Source: Desulfococcaceae bacterium HSG9
GTDB lineage: Bacteria; Desulfobacterota; Desulfobacteria; Desulfobacterales; JAUCGF01
NCBI GenBank assembly: GCA_030378005.1
Contig: JAUCGF010000078.1
Span: 1-64,000, forward strand
Length of the DNA stretch: 64,000 nucleotides
Reading direction: 5' to 3'
Shown here piece after piece: positions 8,874 through 16,280 of this stretch. Below the pieces are notes generated by a model that ran no database searches, was not told the DNA's origin, and saw nothing but the letters and a program-made list of their open reading frames with translations. The stretch's first letter is position 1; each line of letters opens with the position of its first letter. Both the position numbers and the translations under genes were made by a program.

Positions 8874-9311
8874 TCAGTAACGCACCCAAACCTTTTCTGA
8901 ACGCCAGTACCCCGGTTGCGTTTCAATCTTGATCCAGCGACCCGGAATCCAGTGTTTTCTCCGATTATAATGGCCCGGATTCCATGTTTTTTGACATACA
9001 GGCGGAACCCAGATTTTTTGCCATTCCCAATGGCCGCGTGGGCGCGGCGGACAAGACGGGGCCGAATATACCACCTGCTGCTGCTGAGGATAAGACTGAT
9101 GATAAACCGGGCGCGAATGATTCCGCCGCGGCGGCTGGGCATGATGAAGTAACGCCCCCCCAAGTAGAGCAGCGCCAACACCGATGGCAACACCTTCCCA
9201 GCGATGCCGCTGGGGATTGCCCTTGCCCCTGCCCGCCCAGGCTGGAAGCACAGCTACAGTCCATACCAAAACAATGCTAATTGACAAAATGAATAATGTT
9301 TTCTTCTTCAT
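8874..9311 (-). CDS. Secreted Trp/Pro/His-rich protein of unknown function
   Basis: A 145-residue protein with a clear Sec signal peptide (residues 1-26, ending ...LPAWAG). A glycine-rich hydrophobic stretch follows (about 42-55, VAIGVGAALLGGALL), then a Pro/Gln/His-rich linker. The C-terminal half is built of short aromatic repeats: GHWEWQKIWVPP, WNPGHY, WIPGRWI and GYWRSEKVWV. Such W-x-P-G repeats occur in small envelope proteins of unknown role, often next to sigma/anti-sigma loci. A strong Shine-Dalgarno (AAGGAGG) precedes the ATG, supporting the start. It lies downstream of the ECF sigma cassette in the same direction, so it may belong to the same envelope-stress regulon. Confidence 0.7.
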   Translation of the reverse strand: MKKKTLFILSISIVLVWTVAVLPAWAGRGKGNPQRHRWEGVAIGVGAALLGGALLHHAQPPRRNHSRPVYHQSYPQQQQVVYSAPSCPPRPRGHWEWQKIWVPPVCQKTWNPGHYNRRKHWIPGRWIKIETQPGYWRSEKVWVRY

Positions 9312-9369
9312 ACGAAACCTCCTTTTAAAGTGTTGTTTGTTTATTTAGACACCGATATTATCAAAATCT

Positions 9370-9837
9370 TCAAAAAGAATTTGAAATAATAAAAATAATA
9401 ACGCCTGAACCATGCTGAGGCCCGCCAACAATGATTCGTCCGTTATTCAGAAGCTGGATTACCGTTTGAAAATTCGAGCTTCCGTTTTTAAAAACCGCCA
9501 GTTTCAGCTTGGCACGATTACCGGCGACTCCTAAGGGCGTTATTGATAGAACCCGTCCTCCCGGGAGGGGCGCATTGCCTGTTTGATTCAGTGCCAAACG
9601 CTTATGGGTCTTGTTCACAAGCTGATAAGAAGAATAGCGAAATGAGGCCTGCAGCTCCTTTATCTGCCCGCCAATGCGGCGATCAACGCCCTTATTTCCA
9701 TGAGATGCCACAATAGTTGTAATCGTAACATTAAATTGTGATGCATACACAATATTTGTCATCAATATAAAAAATGATGCCAGTGCCAGAAGCGTCTTTC
9801 CGATTGTCAGAACAACTTTGATTTCAGACTTTTTCAT
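9370..9837 (-). CDS. Secreted protein of unknown function in a sigma/anti-sigma operon
   Basis: About 155 residues from the chosen ATG at 9837 (MKKSEIKVV...). An in-frame ATG lies at 9846 and another at 9867. All overlap the end of the anti-sigma gene, so translation is probably coupled. A signal peptide covers roughly the first 32 residues, ending ...IVYAS. The mature part is about 120 residues, predicted mostly beta and rich in Gly and Asn, with no cysteine and no motif I recognise. Third genes of this kind in ECF cassettes are often the sensed or regulated envelope component. That role is inferred only from position. Confidence 0.65.
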   Translation of the reverse strand: MKKSEIKVVLTIGKTLLALASFFILMTNIVYASQFNVTITTIVASHGNKGVDRRIGGQIKELQASFRYSSYQLVNKTHKRLALNQTGNAPLPGGRVLSITPLGVAGNRAKLKLAVFKNGSSNFQTVIQLLNNGRIIVGGPQHGSGVIIFIISNSF

Positions 9838-10354
9838 TTTTCTCATTGTACCATAAAATAGTTTCATGTGAATGTGGCGTTTCCATGATCATCACGGTAG
9901 TGGTTTCTCCGCTGAAGGAATCAACAATGGCGCTCGGAGCGGACACCGCTGATGTAGGAACAGTAAGGCGGTTTACAGGCCCATCTGAATTCCGGTATAT
10001 AAACTGATATGAAAAACAGAACAAAATCACCAAAACCGAAGCCATGGCCGATGTCGGAATCAGAATCTTGTCAGAAAAAAGAATACGCTTTATTTTGTCC
10101 AGTAAAATTTCATTCTTATAATGTATTTTTTCAAGTACCTTCGTTTCAAGGGCTGATGGATTGATTGCCGATGTGTTCAGACTTATATAGTTATTAAAAT
10201 GGGAAGATAAAAAAAGATTATCATTCATTGCTTTGCGGCAGTCCGGACAATCGCTGAGATGTTGTCTGATTCGCTCGGCTTCATCCGGTTTGACTTCCCC
10301 ATCTGCAAACTGAGATAACATGATCGGCTCAATGTGATAAAGATTTTTTTGCAT
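9824..10354 (-). CDS. Membrane-bound zinc-finger anti-sigma factor
   Basis: A 176-residue protein with an N-terminal zinc-finger anti-sigma domain: the H-x3-C-x2-C cluster is visible in RQHLSDCPDCRK at about residues 30-41. A single membrane segment (MASVLVILFCFSYQFIY, about 103-119) and a short periplasmic tail follow. It starts 2 bases after the stop of the ECF sigma gene and overlaps the next gene, a standard sigma/anti-sigma operon layout. In known relatives the cytosolic zinc domain holds the sigma factor inactive until an envelope signal releases it. Confidence 0.85.
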   Translation of the reverse strand: MQKNLYHIEPIMLSQFADGEVKPDEAERIRQHLSDCPDCRKAMNDNLFLSSHFNNYISLNTSAINPSALETKVLEKIHYKNEILLDKIKRILFSDKILIPTSAMASVLVILFCFSYQFIYRNSDGPVNRLTVPTSAVSAPSAIVDSFSGETTTVMIMETPHSHETILWYNEKNEKV

Positions 10355-10356
10355 TT

Positions 10357-10977
10357 TTAACGGTCTCCTTTTAAGAGTGCTTTTTTCAGTTTCAGACGGG
10401 CATGATAAAGTCTTGAACAGACCGTACCTCGTTTAATGTTCAAAACACGCGCAATTTCATCATACGACAAGCCCTGATTCTCTCTAAGCACAAAAACGGC
10501 GCGCGTTTTTTTAGGAAGCGCCTTTAATTCTTTTTCAAAACGCCAGGTGAGTTCCTTTTCTTCAAACAGATCAGATGGTGAATATTTTTCCGAGCCTAAT
10601 TCCGGTTGGTTAATGCCATCGCCGGATGTTTCCTGAGTTAATGATTGATGTTGCCATTTTAACCTGCGCTTCCATGTTCTAATCCAATTCAAACTTTGAT
10701 TGACAGTTATGCGATAGAGCCATGTGCGAATGCTGGATTTTTCATTAAAGGAATGAATACTGCTGTAAACCTTTAGGAAAACTTCCTGTACAATATCCTG
10801 GCTTTCTTCACTGTCTGATGTGATACCGTATGCGATATTAATTAAAGCGGCGCGATATTGGCGCATCAACGACACAAACGCATCTTCATCACCCTGTTTA
10901 AGACGCTCGATCAAAAGATGTTCGGCGTGTTTTTTTGCTTTCACCTTTTTAGACACCGTTATTGATGAAAAATTCAA
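10357..10977 (-). CDS. ECF-type RNA polymerase sigma factor (RpoE-like)
   Basis: A 206-residue sigma-70 family protein with only regions 2 and 4, as in extracytoplasmic-function sigma factors. Region 2 includes DIVQEVFLKVYSSIHSFN and RTWLYRITVNQSLNWIR, and region 4 includes the helix-turn-helix LSYDEIARVLNIKRGTVCSRLYHARLKLK. The following gene is its zinc anti-sigma factor. It lies 60 bases downstream of the TPR protein gene in the same direction, so it may be read from its own promoter in that gap or with the upstream gene. No specific autoregulated promoter could be assigned with confidence. Confidence 0.92.
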   Translation of the reverse strand: MNFSSITVSKKVKAKKHAEHLLIERLKQGDEDAFVSLMRQYRAALINIAYGITSDSEESQDIVQEVFLKVYSSIHSFNEKSSIRTWLYRITVNQSLNWIRTWKRRLKWQHQSLTQETSGDGINQPELGSEKYSPSDLFEEKELTWRFEKELKALPKKTRAVFVLRENQGLSYDEIARVLNIKRGTVCSRLYHARLKLKKALLKGDR

Positions 10978-11037
10978 TCGAAGTTTTTTTTTATACTAAT
11001 CCGATTTTGGCTGTTACAGAATAGCGGGGTGTGAACT

Positions 11038-11574
11038 TCAGTTAAAATGATTTTTATCTTTTTTCAATAGGGACAATTCATCATATAAATTACACGCCCA
11101 GCGATAATAGCGATCATCCTTATCTTTATTGACACGCATCAGTTTTTCCAGATGCGCCTGAGCGGCGCCCGCATTGCCGAAGCTCTCCCAAAGAATCTGA
11201 GCTTTTAATAACAGTGCTTCGGGAAAATCGGGTTCAAGCGCCAGAATTGCATTGATATGGATTAACGCCTGTTTAGGGTGGCCTTTCATTTTAGCGTATC
11301 TGACCTGATGCAGCTCGATATCAATTAACTCCTCACGACTCCATTGGCCTTCCCGACCGGTTCCGCAAAAAGCATCGCCTAAAAACTCGCCGGTTTTATC
11401 CCGTAATTTGAACAGGATTCGAAATGATCCTGAAATAAAATCCAGACCGTCAAGCATCATGCCAATCACACTAGGAAAAAAATTGGCACAAAAATCAATG
11501 ATGACGTTCATGCCAATATCTTTAAGTGAACGTCTGAGAGGCGTTGATTTCTTTTTTCTATTGATGATTTTCAT
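11038..11574 (-). CDS. TPR-repeat protein of unknown function
   Basis: A 178-residue protein. Residues 1-70 are basic then hydrophobic/amphipathic (DIGMNVIIDFCANFFPSVIG), possibly membrane-associating. Residues about 85-165 form at least two TPR-like helix pairs (HPKQALIHINAILALEPDF, then PEALLLKAQILWESFGNAGAA). TPR units act as protein-docking surfaces, and no enzymatic motif is seen. It is the first of a run of co-directional minus-strand genes leading into the ECF sigma factor 60 bases downstream, so it may modulate or be regulated with that cassette. The link is positional only. Confidence 0.7.
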   Translation of the reverse strand: MKIINRKKKSTPLRRSLKDIGMNVIIDFCANFFPSVIGMMLDGLDFISGSFRILFKLRDKTGEFLGDAFCGTGREGQWSREELIDIELHQVRYAKMKGHPKQALIHINAILALEPDFPEALLLKAQILWESFGNAGAAQAHLEKLMRVNKDKDDRYYRWACNLYDELSLLKKDKNHFN

Positions 11575-11680
11575 GGCTGGCAGCGTGCTTGTTTCAAAAT
11601 ATAAACAGTCATATATTAAATCACACTGCGTTATCGGTCGTCGGCGTATTACAATACAGCTATGTTTGACGCTAAACTAA

Positions 11681-11713
11681 CCGGAGCCTTTTTGCGGACA
11701 AATTAAGCTCCGG
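11681..11713 (-). terminator. Hairpin downstream of the sugar ABC operon
   Basis: Inverted repeat CCGGAGC (11681-11687) / GCTCCGG (11707-11713) with a 19-base loop, placed about 70 bases after the last permease gene read on the minus strand. It could end that operon's transcript. The T-run is poor, so it is a candidate only. Confidence 0.35.
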
Positions 11714-11779
11714 CTGATGAAGGATACCTAATTTTTTATTAAAAAATGGCTGCCAACTGTTTTCACCTCATCACAACCA

Positions 11780-12589
11780 TCACTTAATTCCCGCATGTAA
11801 GAAAGATTGAACAAATTGGCGCTGAAAGAGAAAAAACGCAAGCAACAGGGGAGCGACTGCCAAAAGGGTGCCGGCTGAAATCACGGACCAGTCCACACCG
11901 GATTCCGGCGCTCCGAAGATAGCCAGGCCCACGGTCAAAGGTCGGGTTTCAACCGAATTGGTCACTACGAGCGGCCAGAGGAAGTTGTTCCAGTGATAAC
12001 TGACTGAAACCAGGGCGTAGGCCAGATAGGTGGGACGGGCGCAGGGAACATAGACACGCCATAACACGCCCAGCACGCCGCACCCTTCCATGCGGGCGGC
12101 TTCTTCCAATTCACGGGGAATGGTTTTAAAGCTCTGGCGCAGCAGAAAAATGCCAAAAGCGGATGCCATATAAGGTAGGCCGATACCGGTGATCGTATCA
12201 ATCAAATTGAATGACGCCAGGGTGCTGTAATTCTGCACAATCAGCACTTCAGGCACAATCATCAATTGAACCAGCACCAAAGCAAACATAACCTCCCGCC
12301 CTCGAAACTCAAAGCGTGCAAAGGCATAAGCCGCCAATGTGCAGAGGAGCAATTGTCCTGCCAGAATCATTGAAACCAGGATAAAGGTGTTCAAATAATA
12401 ACGTAGAAAAGGTGCTTGTTGCCAGGCCACTTTAAATTGGCTCAACGTAAGCGGAGCGAACAGGTCGAATCGCACGGCAAATTCATCCGGGTGAAACGCC
12501 GCCCAAAACGCATACAACAGCGGCGCAATCCAAATAATCGCCAATAGCCAGGCCGCCAAAGCCTCTGAATATCCGAATTGCTTTTTCAT
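11780..12589 (-). CDS. Sugar/glycerol-phosphate ABC transporter permease (UgpE/MalG type)
   Basis: A 269-residue membrane permease with about six hydrophobic segments. It has the EAA-loop typical of MalG/UgpE-type subunits: RELEEAARMEGCGVLGVLWR, where the transporter ATPase docks. It overlaps the preceding permease gene by four bases (ATGA), so the two are translated together. As the last gene of the operon it completes a CUT1-type importer with the binding protein, second permease and ATPase encoded upstream. The substrate cannot be read from sequence; sugars or glycerol-3-phosphate are typical for the family. Confidence 0.88.
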   Translation of the reverse strand: MKKQFGYSEALAAWLLAIIWIAPLLYAFWAAFHPDEFAVRFDLFAPLTLSQFKVAWQQAPFLRYYLNTFILVSMILAGQLLLCTLAAYAFARFEFRGREVMFALVLVQLMIVPEVLIVQNYSTLASFNLIDTITGIGLPYMASAFGIFLLRQSFKTIPRELEEAARMEGCGVLGVLWRVYVPCARPTYLAYALVSVSYHWNNFLWPLVVTNSVETRPLTVGLAIFGAPESGVDWSVISAGTLLAVAPLLLAFFLFQRQFVQSFLHAGIK

Positions 12590-13449
12590 CGGTAATGAAT
12601 CCTTTTATCTAAGATGGTAAATTGGAGAATCGCCAGGGTTGCCAAAAGCGCCAGTAAAACGACTGTTAAAGTGGCGGCATTGGCCGTGTCAAAAAATGAA
12701 AACGCATTTTCATAAATATAGTATAACAGCAGATTGGAAGCGTTATCCGGCCCGCCTTTGGTCAAAATAAACAGATGATCCACCAGTTTAAAGCTGTTGA
12801 GCAGCGCGTTGATAAAAACAAATAGCGTGGTGGGCATAAGCAGTGGAAAAGTGACACGCCAAAAAAAGGTGATGCGACTGGCGCCTTCCAGACGTGCGGC
12901 CTCTTCCAATTCAGGTGGATGGGTTTGAAGCGCCGCCAAATAAAATATCATAAAAAAGCCCGCTTCTTTCCATATTGTCATCACCATCAGACAACCCAAA
13001 ACCGTTCTAGAATCTCCTAGCCAATTATGTCCTTGTCCGCCAAACAGCGCACTTAACTGATCTAAAAGGCCGATGTCAGGGGTGTAAAAGAAAAGCCATA
13101 TATTGGCAACCGCTATCATGGGCAAAATCGTGGGCGTGAAATACGCCAGACGCACAAATCCCCGTCCGGGAATGTGTTTGTTCACCCAAATTGCCATCAA
13201 CAGCGCCAAAATGATCGAAAGCGGTACAGTACCCAGCGCGAAAAGCAACGTGTTTTGCATCACTTTGAAAAACACGGGGTCATCGAAAATGGCGCGGTAA
13301 TTATCCAAGCCCACAAAACGGGATGGCCGAAACACCGTTTTGTTTGAAAAAAGAGATTGTACAAACGTGGCTATGGTAGGGTAATGAGTGAAGGCGGCCA
13401 GCAGAATCGTCGCCGGCATAAGCAATAGCCATGCATATACGCCTGTCAT
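12586..13449 (-). CDS. Sugar/glycerol-phosphate ABC transporter permease (UgpA/MalF type)
   Basis: A 287-residue polytopic membrane protein with about six transmembrane helices. The EAA-loop reads PPELEEAARLEGASRITFFW in the C-terminal half, the contact point for the ATP-binding subunit. It pairs with the MalG-type permease that overlaps its stop codon. The ATG at 13449 has an AGGAGG about 20 bases upstream, which is unusually far, so the true start may be a non-standard codon nearer that site. The 172-base gap before it (to the binding-protein gene) holds two short repeats. Confidence 0.88.
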   Translation of the reverse strand: MTGVYAWLLLMPATILLAAFTHYPTIATFVQSLFSNKTVFRPSRFVGLDNYRAIFDDPVFFKVMQNTLLFALGTVPLSIILALLMAIWVNKHIPGRGFVRLAYFTPTILPMIAVANIWLFFYTPDIGLLDQLSALFGGQGHNWLGDSRTVLGCLMVMTIWKEAGFFMIFYLAALQTHPPELEEAARLEGASRITFFWRVTFPLLMPTTLFVFINALLNSFKLVDHLFILTKGGPDNASNLLLYYIYENAFSFFDTANAATLTVVLLALLATLAILQFTILDKRIHYR

Positions 13450-13541
13450 GCGTTTAGTATACGTATCGAGTCCTCCTGTTGAAGTTCATTCGGGTGCGAT
13501 CTTTTTGCTGATCGTGACGAGGCCCAAAAATCGTCACTCGT

Positions 13542-13567
13542 CATTCGGCTGTTCGTTATTCGATTGT
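13542..13567 (+). repeat. Dispersed 26-bp repeat, copy 1 (ATTCGATTGT type)
   Basis: The 26 bases starting cattcggctg and ending attcgattgt recur with one mismatch at 15669-15694. Both copies are preceded by a poly-A/CGTCA stretch. The two copies bracket the binding-protein and Uma2 genes inside the sugar transporter locus. Confidence 0.6.
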
Positions 13568-13582
13568 CAGGCATTTCTACTC

Positions 13583-13605
13583 GTTACGAGACTCTGCCTC
13601 GTAAC
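13583..13605 (+). repeat. Palindromic repeat, GTTACGAG...CTCGTAAC family, copy 1
   Basis: A 23-base near-perfect palindrome that starts GTTACGAG and ends CTCGTAAC. It recurs with near identity at 26234-26256. It lies between the binding-protein and permease genes, so it could form a hairpin in the operon mRNA and tune distal expression. Similar short palindromes are known as interspersed REP-like elements in other bacteria. Confidence 0.65.
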
Positions 13606-13621
13606 AAGCTTTTTCATATCA

Positions 13622-14896
13622 TCAACGATACGGTTTCAAAATACGTTCAGCACTCTTTTGGGCATCACCAAGCGCTTTTTCAGGCGTTTTCTTGCCTGTC
13701 AAAGCGGCCTGAATGGCATCATCCAACAATTTACGAACACGGCCGGTCTGAAAGGTGGAAAGCTCGGCGGTTGCGTATTGCAATTGATCGCGAGCCACTT
13801 TGGCCGGTGGAAAATCGGTTATATATTTTTCCAACGCCGCTGTTTTATATGCTGCCGCGGAGATACCGATATAACCGGTTTTCATAGACCATTCGGCCGA
13901 ACGTTCAGGGCTGGTCATAAATTTGATCAAGCGCATAGCGGCTTTACGTTCTTCCGGTTTTGTTCTTTTAAAAATATAGAAATTGCCGCCGCCGGTAGGA
14001 GTGCCACGCATTTTGCTTGCGGGCAGCATGGCGACGCCAAAATCAAATTTGGCTTTCTTTTTGACTGTGGTGAGGTTTCCTGTGGAATGCCACATGATTG
14101 CCGTTTTACCTTCCAGAAAATTTTGACGCAAAGTACTCCATTCAATTGCGCCTTTAGGCATCACGCCATGTTTGGCAGACAGATCATTCCAAAAAGTGAG
14201 TGCTTCAACCACCCCTTTTTTATTAAAAAAAGTGCGCTTGCCATCACCATCCATGAGCACTTCACCATTTTGTTTGCACAATGCGCCAAACATCCAATAG
14301 GGATAGCCAGTGGATGGAATCATTGCACCCCAACGATCTTTGGTAGTCAGTTTTTTGCCCATGGTTGCCAATTCTTCCCATGTTTGAGGCGGTTTTTCAG
14401 GATCAAGGCCGGCCTCACGGAACATGTCTTTATTATAATACATGACAATGGTTGAGCGCTGGAACGGGATGCCCCAGGTTTTCCCCATGGTCATACCATT
14501 TTCCATCAGAGCAGGATAAAACGATTTCAACCAGGCGCGGTCTTCATCTGTTTCCGCAAATTCCTCAAACGGAACAATCGCATCTTGTTCAATCAGATCA
14601 TAAATATCAATTGAAAACATCACCGACAATTGAGCCGGTTTACCCGATTTTAGCGCGGCCAGCGCTTTGATGCGAGCATCATTATAGTTGCCGGCATAAA
14701 TTGCCGCGACATCGATATCAGGATTGGCTTTTTCAAAATCGGCAATCATGGAATCCACGATTTTGGTAAGCGGGCCGCCCACAGCCACCGGATAATACAT
14801 GGTCAGTTTGGTCTGCTCGGCTTGCGCGCTCACACCAAATGCCATACAAGTTAAAAAAACAATTGCCAATGTTAACAGTCTGCCACTTTTCTTCAT
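13622..14896 (-). CDS. Extracellular sugar/glycerol-phosphate-binding protein (UgpB type)
   Basis: About 424 residues from ATG 14896 (MKKSGRLL...). The alternative ATG 15 bases upstream contains the GGAGG ribosome site and is not used. A Sec signal peptide (about residues 1-26, ending VSAQAEQ) precedes a family 1 solute-binding fold: TKLTMYYPVAVGG, then DIDVAAIYAGNY and the later YWMFGALCKQNGEVL segment. It would capture the substrate in the periplasm for the two adjacent permeases. The 172-base gap to the permease gene holds repeats that may form mRNA hairpins. Confidence 0.88.
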   Translation of the reverse strand: MKKSGRLLTLAIVFLTCMAFGVSAQAEQTKLTMYYPVAVGGPLTKIVDSMIADFEKANPDIDVAAIYAGNYNDARIKALAALKSGKPAQLSVMFSIDIYDLIEQDAIVPFEEFAETDEDRAWLKSFYPALMENGMTMGKTWGIPFQRSTIVMYYNKDMFREAGLDPEKPPQTWEELATMGKKLTTKDRWGAMIPSTGYPYWMFGALCKQNGEVLMDGDGKRTFFNKKGVVEALTFWNDLSAKHGVMPKGAIEWSTLRQNFLEGKTAIMWHSTGNLTTVKKKAKFDFGVAMLPASKMRGTPTGGGNFYIFKRTKPEERKAAMRLIKFMTSPERSAEWSMKTGYIGISAAAYKTAALEKYITDFPPAKVARDQLQYATAELSTFQTGRVRKLLDDAIQAALTGKKTPEKALGDAQKSAERILKPYR

Positions 14897-14962
14897 TTTT
14901 TGTTCCTCCATTAAGTTAAATTAAACGTTAAAATCTGCTACCGCTATATCATGGGCTTCCGA

Positions 14963-15547
14963 TTAGGTTGCCGTGTTGGCGAACAACGCATCAAGATCAA
15001 TTTCCAAATCCGGCAAAACAGCCAATTTAAGCGTTCCTTGACCTTCGTAAAAGACTGCCGGTGTGTATTTGCCGTTTTCGTCAAGATGACGGACAATCAG
15101 GATATTATCAACCGGATGAACGATCCAGTATTCTTTGACACCGTGTTTTTCATAAAGTGCCGCTTTGGTAATATTGTCTTTAGAGGCCGTATAAGGCGAA
15201 ATGATTTCCGCAATAAAATCCGGTGCGCCTTTACATCCTTTGTCATCCAGTTTTTCATGATCACAAATTACGGAAATATCCGGTTGAACCACCGTTGAAC
15301 ACTCTTCATCAGCTTCATCTGCCTCAGTTAATCGTACATCAAATGGAGCCGCATAAACCGAACATTGACGGTCAACCAAATGATTGGCAATTTGGCGGAA
15401 TAGCTCACCGCTAATTTGTTGATGGCGGCGGGAAGGTGCCGGACTCATATCATACACCTCTCCTGCAATCAGTTCAAAACGGTCATCCTCGGTATATCGT
15501 AGATAATCTGAGTAGGTGTAAATTTCTTTTTTTAATGCCAATGCCAT
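14963..15547 (-). CDS. Uma2-family putative restriction-type endonuclease
   Basis: About 194 residues starting at ATG 15547 (MALALKKEIY...), preceded by AAGAGGG. The upstream in-frame ATG at 15565 is less likely. It is a PD-(D/E)XK-type Uma2 (DUF820) protein: the conserved Uma2 start YTYSDYLRYTEDDRFELIAG is present. The nuclease core VQPDISVICD, PDFIAEIISP (candidate metal-binding Asp and Glu) and VKEYWIVHP is also present. Uma2 proteins are widespread, often in many copies, and their biological role is unresolved. It sits inside the sugar transporter gene order, between a toxin-antitoxin pair and the binding protein. That points to insertion rather than a transport role. Confidence 0.82.
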   Translation of the reverse strand: MALALKKEIYTYSDYLRYTEDDRFELIAGEVYDMSPAPSRRHQQISGELFRQIANHLVDRQCSVYAAPFDVRLTEADEADEECSTVVQPDISVICDHEKLDDKGCKGAPDFIAEIISPYTASKDNITKAALYEKHGVKEYWIVHPVDNILIVRHLDENGKYTPAVFYEGQGTLKLAVLPDLEIDLDALFANTAT

Positions 15548-15668
15548 GTTTTCCCTCTTATACATACAAATATTTTTTAAGCACAGTCAATACACTTGGC
15601 TTTTGAAGAGGTTTTTGACGATGCCTGTCCTGAATTTTATATCAATCGCACAAGCCCAAAAAAATCGT

Positions 15669-15694
15669 CATTCGGTTGTTCGTTATTCGATTGT
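15669..15694 (+). repeat. Dispersed 26-bp repeat, copy 2 (ATTCGATTGT type)
   Basis: Matches the copy at 13542-13567 at 25 of 26 bases. It lies in the 230-base gap between the Uma2 and RelE genes. Confidence 0.6.
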
Positions 15695-15717
15695 TAAGCT
15701 TTATGTCAGTCTAACTG

Positions 15718-15738
15718 GCAAGCTGAAGCTTGCATTCC
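15718..15738 (+). repeat. Short palindromic repeat, GCAAGCTGAAGCTTGC family, copy 1
   Basis: A 21-base element with the palindromic core GCAAGCTGAAGCTTGC followed by ATTCC. A copy with one change lies at 56637-56657, where a larger hairpin of related sequence is also present. Confidence 0.55.
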
Positions 15739-15777
15739 TGTTTGCGGTTTAAATAAAAATATCAGAATAAAAACCGG

Positions 15778-16044
15778 TTATAGCCTTGTTAACTTTTTAT
15801 AGACAGCAGAGTCATTGCGTTTGCCAACAAGCGCAATTTTTAGGACACCTTCTTCAACGCGGTAAATGATTCGGTATTCTCCTATGTCTGTCCCTCGGTA
15901 AGGATATCCTTTCAATTCTTTTGAATCGTGAGGTTCAGGATTTTTCATTAGTGAAAAAATCTTATTTGAAACCTGCTTGAACTGTTTGGGGGGCAGTTTA
16001 TCAAGAAATGTCAGAGCCTTTTTAGTTAAATCAAGCTTCAGCAT
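15778..16044 (-). CDS. relE: RelE/ParE-family toxin
   Basis: An 88-residue toxin of the RelE/ParE fold. Landmarks are LTKKALTFLDKLPPKQFKQV at the N-terminus and the C-terminal core RGTDIGEYRIIYRVEEGV, then IALVGKRNDSAVYKKL. RelE members cut mRNA in the ribosome, and ParE members poison gyrase; sequence alone does not settle which. It overlaps the antitoxin gene by 14 bases, so it is translated only with its antidote. The pair is placed between the ATPase and binding-protein genes of the sugar importer. Confidence 0.85.
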   Translation of the reverse strand: MLKLDLTKKALTFLDKLPPKQFKQVSNKIFSLMKNPEPHDSKELKGYPYRGTDIGEYRIIYRVEEGVLKIALVGKRNDSAVYKKLTRL

Positions 16045-16279
16045 ATTTGCCTTTTAAGAAAGCCATTGATTTTTCCGGCCCGGCATATCCCTCTGTTTCA
16101 GATTTTCCTGCCTTTTTAGCCCAATAAGCATCTTCAATTTGAATCAGGCGTTCATATTCCTCAAAGGATATCAGCACAATGGCCTTACGCCCTGTTTTCT
16201 CAACAATAACAGGTTCCTTTCTGGCAATTTCATAGAAATTTCCAAATTTATTTTTTACTTCGGCTGCTGTAGCCTCCAT
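16031..16279 (-). CDS. Phd/YefM-family antitoxin
   Basis: An 82-residue antitoxin starting at ATG 16279. Longer in-frame starts reach into the upstream ATPase gene and are unlikely. The ATG begins one base after that gene's TAA stop, and its ribosome site AGGGGAAGG lies in the last codons of the ATPase gene. The N-terminal Phd fold is clear: AAEVKNKFGNFYEIARKEPV, then IVEKTGRKAIVLISFEEYERL. The C-terminus would wrap the RelE toxin. Because it is fused translationally to the transporter ATPase, its supply should follow expression of the sugar operon. Confidence 0.85.
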   Translation of the reverse strand: MEATAAEVKNKFGNFYEIARKEPVIVEKTGRKAIVLISFEEYERLIQIEDAYWAKKAGKSETEGYAGPEKSMAFLKGKYAEA

Positions 16280-16280
16280 A

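Noticed and set aside
13622-14911. Earlier start for the sugar-binding protein
   Set aside because: The ATG 15 bases upstream lies inside the GGAGG ribosome site that serves the ATG at 14896.
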